Under the pieces are notes generated by a model. It was not told the DNA's origin. It made no database searches and saw only the letters and a list, made by a program, of their open reading frames with translations. A stretch of DNA of 64,000 bases from positions 19,995-83,994 of the forward strand of contig NZ_LSHX01000003.1 of the NCBI RefSeq assembly GCF_001555965.1, given 5' to 3'. A program made the position numbers and the translations under genes. Every line of letters starts with the position of its first letter. Position 1 is the stretch's first letter. This document shows positions 1-7,547 of the stretch, piece after piece. Origin of the DNA: Sphingomonas sp. CCH21-G11 (GTDB taxonomy: Bacteria > Pseudomonadota > Alphaproteobacteria > Sphingomonadales > Sphingomonadaceae).

Positions 1-325
1 TCGCCTTGTTGGCGGTGACGACGCCGCGCCCGGCGGCAAGCGCGGTACGGGCGAGCGCGAGCGCGGGACCGTCCGCCCCGCCGACCAGTTCGACCACCAC
101 GTCGACATCGTCCCGGCGCGCGAGGTCGATCGGGTCGTCGGCCCAGCCGAAGCGCGCGATGTCGATCCCGCGATCCTTGCCGCGATCGCGCGCCGACACT
201 GCCACGATCTCGATCGGGCGTCCGGCGCGCCTGGCGATCAGCGCGTGGTTTTCGTCGATCAGGCGTACGACCCCCGCCCCGACGGTGCCGAGCCCCGCCA
301 GGGCGATACGCAAAGCTTCAGTCAT
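1..325 (-). CDS. hom: Homoserine dehydrogenase, N-terminal part (runs off the window)
   Basis: The reverse strand reads an open frame from an ATG at 325 to the window edge, about 108 codons. It begins with TEALRIALAGLGTVGAGVV, a Rossmann-fold dinucleotide-binding motif (GLGTVG) typical of homoserine dehydrogenase, and continues with VVELVGG and a VVTANKA segment, also family hallmarks. The enzyme reduces aspartate semialdehyde to homoserine in threonine and methionine synthesis in the cytoplasm. A GGAGG ribosome binding site lies just upstream of the ATG (331-335). The catalytic and any ACT domains lie outside the window, so completeness cannot be judged. Confidence 0.88.
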   Translation of the reverse strand, partial: MTEALRIALAGLGTVGAGVVRLIDENHALIARRAGRPIEIVAVSARDRGKDRGIDIARFGWADDPIDLARRDDVDVVVELVGGADGPALALARTALAAGRGVVTANKA

Positions 326-382
326 TTATGGTCCTCCCAGCCCGGCGCGGCTAATCGAAAATTGCGCGGGTGGGAAGCGCGT

Positions 383-1336
383 TCACGGCTTGATCAGGCC
401 GATTTCGACCAGGCGCTCGTGCAGATAGTCGTGTGCCGTGATCGGCGTCGGATAGCGGTCGGGATTGTCCGCGCTGACGCAGCCGGGCAGCGTCCGGATC
501 AGGAAGTCGGGCGCGGGATGGAGGAAGAACGGCATCGAGTAGCGCGGCGTGCCCCGGCGCTCGGGCGGCGGATTGACCACGCGGTGCGTGGTCGACGGCA
601 GCACGTGATTGGTCAGCCGCTGCAGCATGTCGCCGACATTGACGACCATCGCGCCCTCAGGCGGCTTGACCGGAAGCCAGCGGCCGTCCCGGTCGAGCAG
701 TTCGAGCCCCGCTTCCTCCGCGCCGAGCAGCAGCGTAATCAGGTTGATGTCCTCGTGCGCGCCGGCGCGCACCCCCGGCGCATCGGCGGAAACCGGCGGA
801 TAATGCAGCAGGCGCAGCACGCTGTTGCCGTCGGCCACCGCCGGATCGAACCAGTCGGGGGCAAGACCCAGATAGCGGGCGATCGCTGACAGCAGCCGGT
901 CGCCCGCCGCGTCGAAGGCGGCAAACAGATCAAGGAAGGTCTGGCGGAACCCGGCCGGTGCGTCGGGCCAGACATTGTCGGCCATCAGCGCGCGAAAGCG
1001 ATGACCGGGCGGCAGCTCGCGCCCGACATGGAAGAATTCCTTGAGGTCGTTCTCGCTCGCGCCCTTTGCGATCTCGATGCCGAAGGGGGTCAGCCCGCGC
1101 GCGCCGCCGCCCCCGGGCAGGTGGTAGCGCCGCTTTTCCCCCTCGGGCAGCGCGAAGAATGCCCGCGTCATCGCCCAGGCCCGCTCGATCAGCGCATCGT
1201 CGATGCCGTGATCGGCAACGATGGCAAAGCCGAACCGCTGGAACGATTCGCCGAAAGCGGCAGCGAACGCGTCGGGATCGTCCGCCTGATCGCGCATCGA
1301 GATCAGGGGGACTTCGGCAAGCAGGGCGTCAGACAT
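383..1336 (-). CDS. 2OG-Fe(II) oxygenase, isopenicillin N synthase-like
   Basis: A 317-residue protein with the architecture of the isopenicillin N synthase/2-oxoglutarate dioxygenase family: an N-terminal DIOX_N region (about residues 8-120) and a double-stranded beta-helix core. The iron ligands are visible as H194-E-D196 and H251, and the 2-oxoglutarate (or equivalent) anchor as R265-Y-S267. It probably oxidises a small molecule; the substrate is unknown. An upstream ATG at 1372 is also in frame, but the family-like sequence starts at MSDALL (1336), which is preferred. It is encoded just upstream of hom on the same strand, 57 bases apart, and may be co-transcribed with it. Confidence 0.85.
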   Translation of the reverse strand: MSDALLAEVPLISMRDQADDPDAFAAAFGESFQRFGFAIVADHGIDDALIERAWAMTRAFFALPEGEKRRYHLPGGGGARGLTPFGIEIAKGASENDLKEFFHVGRELPPGHRFRALMADNVWPDAPAGFRQTFLDLFAAFDAAGDRLLSAIARYLGLAPDWFDPAVADGNSVLRLLHYPPVSADAPGVRAGAHEDINLITLLLGAEEAGLELLDRDGRWLPVKPPEGAMVVNVGDMLQRLTNHVLPSTTHRVVNPPPERRGTPRYSMPFFLHPAPDFLIRTLPGCVSADNPDRYPTPITAHDYLHERLVEIGLIKP

Positions 1337-1512
1337 GGGTCGGGTCCGGTTGAAACGAGGATCAGCGCCCACACATAAGCGCGACGGGCCCGGTCGGCCA
1401 GCCGTTCCGCCGCCCTATTTGCCCGCCGCCGTCATCCGACGCACGGCATCACCGCCCTGCATACGAAATCGGCGTGACGTCGCGCGATCAAGAGTTCATG
1501 GAGCAGCGCAGC

Positions 1513-2748
1513 ATGGATGCCCAGACCACCGTCAGCGCCGATCGATCGCCGATTCCGATGCGCGAATTCGTCGCACTCAGCGCCGCGCTGATGGCGCTGA
1601 CCGCGCTCGGGATCGATTCGATGCTGCCCGCCTTGCCCGCGATCGGTGACAGCCTGGGCGTCGCCAATCCCAACGACCGCCAGTTCGTGATCACCAGCTT
1701 CCTGGTCGGTTTCGCCTGCGCCCAGTTGTTCCACGGCCCGCTGGCCGACCGCTTCGGCCGCCGCCCCGTGCTTGCCGGATCGCTGATCCTGGGCGCGGTG
1801 ACCAATGTGCTGGCGGCGATGTCGGGCAGTTTCACCCTGTTGCTGATTGCGCGCTTCGTGTCGGGCATGGCGGTGGCGGGCGCGCGGGTCGTGACGGTCG
1901 CGATGGTCCGCGACTGCTTTGCCGGACGCGCAATGGCGCGGGTGATGAGCCTGGTGTTCGTCGTGTTCATGGCGGCCCCCGTGCTCGCCCCCGCTTTCGG
2001 CCAGTTCGTGCTGCTCTTCGCGCAGTGGCGCTGGATTTTCGGCGGGCTGGCGCTGGTCATCACGCTGGTGCTGGCCTGGTACTGGCTGCGGATGCCCGAG
2101 ACGCTCGATCCGGCCAACCGCGTGCCGCTCGAACCGATGCGCATCGCGGCGAACTATCGCCAGGTCGCGATCGACCGCTATTCGTTCGGCTACACGCTGG
2201 CGGCGGCGCTGATTTCGGGCGGGCTGTTCGGATTCATCAATTCCATCCAGCAGATCATGGACGTGATCTTTGGCCGGCCCGAGCTGTTGACGCTGACCTT
2301 CGCCTGTGTCGCCGGCACGATGGCGCTCGCCAATTTCACCAATTCGCGCATCGTGCTCCGCTTCGGCACGCGCCGCATCTCGCACGGGGCGCTGATCGGG
2401 ATGATCACGATCGCGGCGATCCACTGGGCGGTCGCGGTGACGGGCAACGAGACGCTGGCTTCGTTCATCATCCTCCAGGCGATGCTGATGGGCTGCTTCG
2501 GCCTCGCGGCGTCCAACTTCTCGGCGATGGCGATGGAGAATATGGGGCGGATCGCGGGATCGGCGTCGGCGCTGCAGGGCTTTGCCTCGACGCTGATCGG
2601 CGCGATTCTGGGCGCGCTGATCGGCCAGCGGTTTGACGGCACCACCGTGCCGCTTTACGGCGCTTTCGTGCTGCTCGGGCTGGCGGCGCTGGGCGTAGTG
2701 TTCGCCGCCGAGCGCGGCCGGCTCTTCCGGTCGGTCAACGCGGGCTGA
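1513..2748 (+). CDS. MFS multidrug exporter, Bcr/CflA family
   Basis: About 411 residues with twelve hydrophobic segments. The N-terminus has the Bcr/CflA signature around TALGIDSMLPALPAIG, and the loop between helices 2 and 3 carries the MFS motif GPLADRFGRRPV. Proteins of this family are inner-membrane proton antiporters that export drugs such as bicyclomycin or chloramphenicol, or sulphonamides; the actual substrate cannot be read from sequence. An in-frame ATG lies further upstream at 1474 (13 extra residues); the start at 1513 is chosen because the extension is not family-like. It is transcribed divergently from the oxygenase at 383-1336. Confidence 0.85.
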   Translation: MDAQTTVSADRSPIPMREFVALSAALMALTALGIDSMLPALPAIGDSLGVANPNDRQFVITSFLVGFACAQLFHGPLADRFGRRPVLAGSLILGAVTNVLAAMSGSFTLLLIARFVSGMAVAGARVVTVAMVRDCFAGRAMARVMSLVFVVFMAAPVLAPAFGQFVLLFAQWRWIFGGLALVITLVLAWYWLRMPETLDPANRVPLEPMRIAANYRQVAIDRYSFGYTLAAALISGGLFGFINSIQQIMDVIFGRPELLTLTFACVAGTMALANFTNSRIVLRFGTRRISHGALIGMITIAAIHWAVAVTGNETLASFIILQAMLMGCFGLAASNFSAMAMENMGRIAGSASALQGFASTLIGAILGALIGQRFDGTTVPLYGAFVLLGLAALGVVFAAERGRLFRSVNAG

Positions 2749-2785
2749 TTTTCAGCCCCGGTCGTCGCTGGGCCGCCACACAAGT

Positions 2786-2810
2786 GGAACATGGGTCGGC
2801 TAGTCTCGTT
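2786..2810 (+). promoter_or_regulatory. EcfG-type (general stress sigma) promoter candidate
   Basis: GGAAC at 2786-2790 and CGTT at 2807-2810 are separated by exactly 16 bases, matching the known alphaproteobacterial EcfG consensus (GGAAC, 16-17 bases, CGTT). It lies 52 bases upstream of the acidic protein's ATG at 2863. Its position also argues against the upstream in-frame ATG at 2791, which would fall inside the promoter. Confidence 0.55.
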
Positions 2811-2862
2811 GCCGGCGAGTCCCCTGCAATCGTGCGGGGACGCCAAGCGCGAAAGGGTGACC

Positions 2863-3225
2863 ATGGGTGGCCTGCATATCTCCGAAACCGGACCCAATGA
2901 CGATGGCTATGACGAGGATGGCTATGACGAAAGCCAGCGCGCCGAAATCCTGGAAGCGACGCGCGACGGCCCGACCGACGGCGTGGTGCTGACCGATGTC
3001 GAGCCCGATCTGGGCGAGGACCTGGAGGGCGATACGGACGACGCGGCCCTGATGGCGGGTGCCGACGAAACCGCTGAAGACGCTGACGACGACGAAGACG
3101 AGGACGCCGATGACGCGGCGGACGAAGACGACCTGGAGGAAGACGAGCTTCAGGAAGATTTCGACGACGACGACCTGGCCGACGACGACGATCTGGACGA
3201 CGCGGATCGCGCCGCGCTGGAATAG
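2863..3225 (+). CDS. Highly acidic hypothetical protein, Asp/Glu-rich tail
   Basis: A 120-residue protein whose C-terminal half is almost entirely Asp, Glu, Ala and Leu with long D/E runs (roughly residues 75-115). It has no signal peptide, no membrane segment and no domain that I recognise. Such low-complexity acidic tails are expected to be disordered and can bind cations or basic proteins, but no function is assigned. The start at 2863 has an AAAGGGTGA-type ribosome site. The EcfG-like promoter at 2786-2810 suggests induction by general stress. Acidic proteins of this kind occur in sphingomonads; I cannot name the family. Confidence 0.7.
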   Translation: MGGLHISETGPNDDGYDEDGYDESQRAEILEATRDGPTDGVVLTDVEPDLGEDLEGDTDDAALMAGADETAEDADDDEDEDADDAADEDDLEEDELQEDFDDDDLADDDDLDDADRAALE

Positions 3226-3288
3226 GCCCACCTGCGGCTGCCGGGGGGCTGGTCCGCCGCCCGGCAGTCGTGATACCGCTCACGGCCG

Positions 3289-3693
3289 ATGAGCCGGTTC
3301 ACGCTTCGCTTTACCGCCACCGACGCCGATATCGACGAGCTGGGCCACGTCAACAACGCGGTCTGGGTGCGCTGGATGCAGGATGTCGCGGTCAGCCACT
3401 GGGCGGCGGTCGCGACGCCCGACGAGATCGCGCGGCATGTCTGGGTCGTCACCCGGCACGAGATCGATTATCGCGGCAATGTCCGCGCCGGCGAGCAGGT
3501 GACCGCCGAAACCTGGGTACAGGATCCGCCGCGCGGGGCGCGTTTCGACCGGATGATGCGCTTCACTGGCGATGACGGGCGCGTCAAGATCGACGCCCGC
3601 ACCACTTGGGCGCTGATCGACCGTGACAGCGGGCGGCTGATGCGCGTCCCCGCGGAGATGGCGGCGCGGTTCATGGAGACGACAGGCGCATGA
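3289..3693 (+). CDS. Acyl-CoA thioesterase, hotdog fold (4HBT/YbgC-like)
   Basis: A 134-residue single hotdog-fold protein. The N-terminal stretch TDADIDELGHVNNAVWVRWM carries the thioesterase signature D-x-x-GHVNN, in which the Asp and following residues form the active site of the 4-hydroxybenzoyl-CoA thioesterase family. It is expected to hydrolyse acyl-CoA thioesters in the cytoplasm; the chain specificity is unknown. The stop overlaps the start of the next gene (phosphatase, 3690) by four bases, so the two are probably translationally coupled. Confidence 0.85.
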   Translation: MSRFTLRFTATDADIDELGHVNNAVWVRWMQDVAVSHWAAVATPDEIARHVWVVTRHEIDYRGNVRAGEQVTAETWVQDPPRGARFDRMMRFTGDDGRVKIDARTTWALIDRDSGRLMRVPAEMAARFMETTGA

Positions 3694-4172
3694 GCACCGG
3701 GCCCGACGCGATCCTCAATTTTCGCCGCATCGACGCGCAGCTGACGACGTCCGGCCAGCCCACTGCCGACCAGTTCGCGGCGCTTGCGGCGCTGGGCGTG
3801 CGCCACGTCGTCAACCTGGGCATGTCGGATCATCCGCGCGCGGTGGCGGAGGAGCCGACGATCCTCGACGCGCTCGGCATCGGCTATACCCACATCCCGG
3901 TGCCGTTCGACGCCCCCGAGGAGGCGCATTATCAGGCGTTCCGGCAGGCGATGGTCGCGCATGGCGGCACCCCGCTGCACGTCCATTGCATCGTCAATGC
4001 GCGGGTGACGGCATTCTTGACCCGCTATCGCCGCGAGGAACTGGGGATGGACGACGCGGCCGCACGCGCGCCGATGGACAGCGTCTGGCAGCCGGGCGGG
4101 GTGTGGGCGGAGTTCGTGGGCGATACCGAAGCCGTCGCGCGCGCCCATCGCTTTGCCGGGCGCGACTATTAG
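3690..4172 (+). CDS. Protein tyrosine phosphatase-like protein (DUF442/BLH-like)
   Basis: A 160-residue protein with the fold pattern of small dual-specificity phosphatases: an N-terminal strand-helix region (QPTADQFAALAALGVRHVVNLG) and a putative phosphate loop HCIVNAR with nucleophile C100 and R105. The spacing is CX4R rather than the classical CX5R, as in DUF442 (BLH-type) phosphatases, and the usual loop Gly is replaced by Asn. The substrate is unknown. The start ATGA overlaps the thioesterase stop. It could be a weak or inactive phosphatase because of the altered loop. Confidence 0.65.
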   Translation: MSTGPDAILNFRRIDAQLTTSGQPTADQFAALAALGVRHVVNLGMSDHPRAVAEEPTILDALGIGYTHIPVPFDAPEEAHYQAFRQAMVAHGGTPLHVHCIVNARVTAFLTRYRREELGMDDAAARAPMDSVWQPGGVWAEFVGDTEAVARAHRFAGRDY

Positions 4173-4208
4173 CGCATGATGACTTTGCACGGAATCAACT
4201 TTCGTCAC

Positions 4209-4225
4209 CCCGGCCTTGTGCCGGG
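4209..4225. terminator. GC-rich hairpin between convergent genes
   Basis: CCCGGC (4209-4214) and GCCGGG (4220-4225) form a 6-bp stem with a 5-base loop between the convergent phosphatase and ppc genes. There is no clear T-run. It may act as a bidirectional terminator or be a dispersed short palindrome. Confidence 0.35.
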
Positions 4226-4346
4226 TTGACGAGGAAGTCGTGAGAGAGCGGGTCGATCTAACGTCATCATGCTCTAGGGATGCGTGCCCGTGAATGGCCG
4301 GGAGGCACCGCGAGAGTTGCCGCCGCCTGATGCCGGACCCGCGCCC

Positions 4347-7046
4347 TCACCCCGAATTGCGCAGCGCGGTCGCGATCGCGTTGATGGTCAGCAAGATGCC
4401 CTCGCGGATGCGGGGGTCGGTTTCGCCGGCGCGGTGGCGGCGCAGCAGTTCGACCTGGAGCAGGTTGAGCGGCTCGATATAGGGCAGCCGCAGGCGGATC
4501 GAGTTTTCCAGGGTCGGATGCGCGGCGAGCAGCCGGGGCTGATCGGTCACCGCGAGCAGGTTGTCGCGCGTCGCGTGCCAGCCGTCGCGGATGCGGCCGA
4601 AGATCGCCTCGCCCTGCGCCGGGTCCTCGACCAGCGCGGCATAGCGCGCGGCCACCCCCATGTCCGATTTCGCGAGCACCATCTCAAGGTTGGCGAGCGT
4701 CGCGGCGAACAGCGGCCAGCCCTGATGCATCGCGCGCAGCAGCCCCTTGTCGGCGAACGCATCGACCGCTTGGCCGACGCCATACCAGCCGGGCAACATC
4801 ACCCGCGCTTGCGCCCATGAGAATACCCAGGGGATCGCGCGCAGATCCTCGATCGCGTCGGACTGTTTCCGACTGGCGGGGCGCGAGCCGATCTTGAGGT
4901 CGGCGATCTCGCGGATCGGGGTCATCTGGCGAAAGAATGTCCGGAACCCGTCGGTTTCATAGACGAGCCCGCGATAGGCCCGGAACGCCGACTGGGACAG
5001 CGTGTCCATCGCCGCCGCGAACCGTGCCTGGTCGGCGGGCGGCACCGTGTCGGGCGCCAGGCTGGCGAGCAGCGTGGCCGACACGATTGCTTCCAGATTG
5101 GTCGCCGCACTTTCGCGCGTGCCGTATTTGGCGGCGATCACCTCGCCCTGTTCGGTAATGCGGATGCGCCCGCCCACCGTACCGCGCGGCTGGGCCCGGA
5201 TCGCGGCAAAGGCGGAACCGCCGCCGCGCCCGACCGCACCACCGCGCCCGTGGAACAGCTGGAGCGCGACGCCCGCCTCCTCGAACACCGGACGCAGCGC
5301 GGTCGACCCGCGGCTCAATTGCCAGGTCGAGGTCAGATAGCCGCCGTCCTTGTTCGAATCTGAATAGCCGATCATCACTTCCTGACGCCCGCGGCCGCAC
5401 GCAATGGTACGGACCGCCGGGATCGCCAGCCAGTCACGCATGATCGCCGGAGCCGCCTCCAGATCGGCGACGGTTTCGAACAGCGGCACCGCCATGACAT
5501 GCGCCTGTGGCGCCTCGCCCGGCACGAACAACCCGGCTTCCTTGAGCAGCACATGGACCTCGAGCAGGTCGGAAACCGACTGGCTCATCGATACGATGTA
5601 GTTGGTGATGCAGCCGCGGCCGTAACGGCGATGCGCCTCGGCCGCGGCGTGGACGATCGCCAGCTCGCCCGCGGTTTCGTCCGAATAGCCGGCGGACGGC
5701 ACGGTCAGCGGACGCGGACTCGCCAGTTCGCGGGTCAGTAGCGCGACCCGCCCCGCTTCGTCGAGCGCGGCATAATCGGGTTCGACGCCGGCAACCTTGA
5801 GCAGTTCGCCGACGACGCGTTCGTGCACCGCGCTGTTCTGGCGCATGTCGAGCGTGGCGAGATGGAAGCCGAAAATGTCGACCGCACGGATCAGGCGACC
5901 GAGCGCCCCGCCCGAGGCAAGCGCGCCATCGCCGCTATGCGCCAGCGCGCGGGCGATCGCGACCAGATCGGCGCGGAAGGCGGCGGGATCGGCATAGGGC
6001 TCGGCGACGATGCCGGCGGGGCGTGGCGGGGCCTTGCCCGCCAGCCGCTCATGCGTCGCGCAAAGCCGCGCATAAACCCCCGACAGCGCCCGGCGATAGG
6101 GCTCGTCGACGCGGCTCGCCGCATCGTCGCCGCTCGCCGCCGCCAGTTCGAGCACCGCCTGTTCGACATCGGCGTGGCGGGTCGAGATCGACAGTTCCGC
6201 GCCGAGCGCGTGGACCGCATCGAGATAATGGACGAGCACGGTTTCCGCTGCGCGCGCGAGCGCGAGGCGCAGCGATGCCGCGGTCACGAACGGATTGCCG
6301 TCGCGGTCGCCGCCGATCCAGCTGCCCGGCCGGACGAAAGCGGGCACACGCTCCCCCAGGATACGGTCCCAACGCGTGTGCAGCGCGGGAAGCACCGGCA
6401 GGAACACGTCGCGAAGATAGGACAGGGCGGTCTCGACCTCGTCGGCGACGTTGGGCCGGTCGGGGCGAAGCACGCGCGTCTGCCACAACAGCGCGATCTG
6501 GCGCAGGATCGCTTCCTCGACCTGGTCGCCGTCCGCGGTCTCGGCCAGCCCCGCGTCGCGCAGCGCCATCAGTTCGGCGATGCGGTTCTTGTGGTCGATC
6601 AGGCTCTTGCGCCGCACCTCGGTCGGATGGGCGGTCAGGACGGGCGCGACCAGCGCCTGATCGAGCAGCGCGCGCACCTGGTCGCGGCCGATGCCGGCCT
6701 CGGCGAGCCGCGCGACGGCATTCGCGACATCGGCATCGGGTTCGGCGGCGATGCCCTGACGGTCCTCCGCCAGGTTGGCGAGCATCGAGAAGAACATGAA
6801 GCCGCGGGTAAAGGCGAGCGCCTCGTCCAGCGTCAGTTCGGCCAGATGCGGGTCGGCGGGGCCGCCATTGCCGGCGACATCGTGCCCGGCCTCCGCCGCG
6901 CGGCGATGGCGTTCGACCGAAGCCGCGCGAATCTGTTCGATGCGTGCATAGGTCGCATCGCCGTCATAGGCGCGGATGACGTCGCCGAGCAGGCGACCGA
7001 GGAACCGGATGTCGGGGTTGTTGATGACGCTGGGGAGGCTGGCCAT
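4347..7046 (-). CDS. ppc: Phosphoenolpyruvate carboxylase
   Basis: An 899-residue protein of usual length for bacterial PEP carboxylase, which adds bicarbonate to phosphoenolpyruvate to give oxaloacetate and so refills the TCA cycle. Family signatures are present in order: TAHPTEVRRKS with the catalytic His, GGDRDGNPFV, the VMIGYSDSNKDGG segment, and the glycine-rich catalytic loop FHGRGGAVGRGGG. The C-terminus ends in NSG, close to the conserved NTG tail. The start at 7046 is preferred to the in-frame ATG at 7082, whose first 12 residues are not family-like. It is cytoplasmic and sits just left of the secretion locus. Confidence 0.97.
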   Translation of the reverse strand: MASLPSVINNPDIRFLGRLLGDVIRAYDGDATYARIEQIRAASVERHRRAAEAGHDVAGNGGPADPHLAELTLDEALAFTRGFMFFSMLANLAEDRQGIAAEPDADVANAVARLAEAGIGRDQVRALLDQALVAPVLTAHPTEVRRKSLIDHKNRIAELMALRDAGLAETADGDQVEEAILRQIALLWQTRVLRPDRPNVADEVETALSYLRDVFLPVLPALHTRWDRILGERVPAFVRPGSWIGGDRDGNPFVTAASLRLALARAAETVLVHYLDAVHALGAELSISTRHADVEQAVLELAAASGDDAASRVDEPYRRALSGVYARLCATHERLAGKAPPRPAGIVAEPYADPAAFRADLVAIARALAHSGDGALASGGALGRLIRAVDIFGFHLATLDMRQNSAVHERVVGELLKVAGVEPDYAALDEAGRVALLTRELASPRPLTVPSAGYSDETAGELAIVHAAAEAHRRYGRGCITNYIVSMSQSVSDLLEVHVLLKEAGLFVPGEAPQAHVMAVPLFETVADLEAAPAIMRDWLAIPAVRTIACGRGRQEVMIGYSDSNKDGGYLTSTWQLSRGSTALRPVFEEAGVALQLFHGRGGAVGRGGGSAFAAIRAQPRGTVGGRIRITEQGEVIAAKYGTRESAATNLEAIVSATLLASLAPDTVPPADQARFAAAMDTLSQSAFRAYRGLVYETDGFRTFFRQMTPIREIADLKIGSRPASRKQSDAIEDLRAIPWVFSWAQARVMLPGWYGVGQAVDAFADKGLLRAMHQGWPLFAATLANLEMVLAKSDMGVAARYAALVEDPAQGEAIFGRIRDGWHATRDNLLAVTDQPRLLAAHPTLENSIRLRLPYIEPLNLLQVELLRRHRAGETDPRIREGILLTINAIATALRNSG

Positions 7047-7091
7047 GCGCACCTTGCTGCACTGCGGCAAGCGCAGGGTCAACCGTCGATT

Positions 7092-7111
7092 GCCCGCGTC
7101 GTGCCGCGGGC
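7092..7111 (-). terminator. Hairpin downstream of the toxin/immunity operon
   Basis: GCCCGCG (7092-7098) pairs with CGCGGGC (7105-7111) around a 6-base loop. It lies 10 bases beyond the stop of the immunity gene and before ppc. No T-tract is seen, so termination strength is uncertain. Confidence 0.4.
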
Positions 7112-7121
7112 CGCGCCGGAC

Positions 7122-7547
7122 CTAGAGCAGCGATCGCGCGGTTTTCGCCGGGTCGGCGGGGTCGGGCACCCATTTGTCGCCGGCATAGTCGAAGTCGATG
7201 TCGATGGCGCCGCTGGCACGGTCGATCCGGACCAGGCACTTTTTCCACGCGGGCTTGTCGGCGACGCGCATCGCCGACTGGAGCTCCTGAAACAGCGTCA
7301 GCGCCCGAAAGCCGTCCGGCGTCGCAGCCTCCCACTGGTCGCCGTCCCAGTACATATAGCCGAACAGGCGCTTGCGATCGGCGATCTCCGCGACGACGGC
7401 GATCCGCTGCCACGGCCGGGCGGTGTATTTTGAACCGCGCACGATCTCGCTGCCGATTTCCTGAACCAGCGTGTCGGCGCGTTGCCGGTCGAAAGCGACT
7501 TGCTGCATCTGGTCACCCGGATTCGCCGGCATCGCCAGCACGATCAT
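7122..7547 (-). CDS. YezG/DUF600-like immunity protein for the adjacent nuclease toxin
   Basis: A 141-residue soluble protein. The C-terminal half (about residues 63-125: GYMYWDGDQW, then a helix FQELQSAM, W-K-K-C-L-V-R-I-D, and the ending IDIDFDYAGDKW) follows the pattern I know for the YezG/DUF600 family. YezG proteins are immunity partners of YeeF-type nuclease toxins in Bacillus. The start ATGA overlaps the toxin stop by four bases, the usual toxin-immunity arrangement. It is inferred to bind and block the nuclease in the producer's cytoplasm. Family assignment rests on pattern recognition rather than a search; the gene position supports it independently. Confidence 0.68.
   Translation of the reverse strand: MIVLAMPANPGDQMQQVAFDRQRADTLVQEIGSEIVRGSKYTARPWQRIAVVAEIADRKRLFGYMYWDGDQWEAATPDGFRALTLFQELQSAMRVADKPAWKKCLVRIDRASGAIDIDFDYAGDKWVPDPADPAKTARSLL

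Noticed and set aside
5823..7433. Long open frame (536 codons) on the plus strand opposite ppc
   Set aside because: It mirrors the ppc codon pattern in a high-GC gene, is Arg/Gly/Asp-rich and has no domain; ppc itself is unambiguous.
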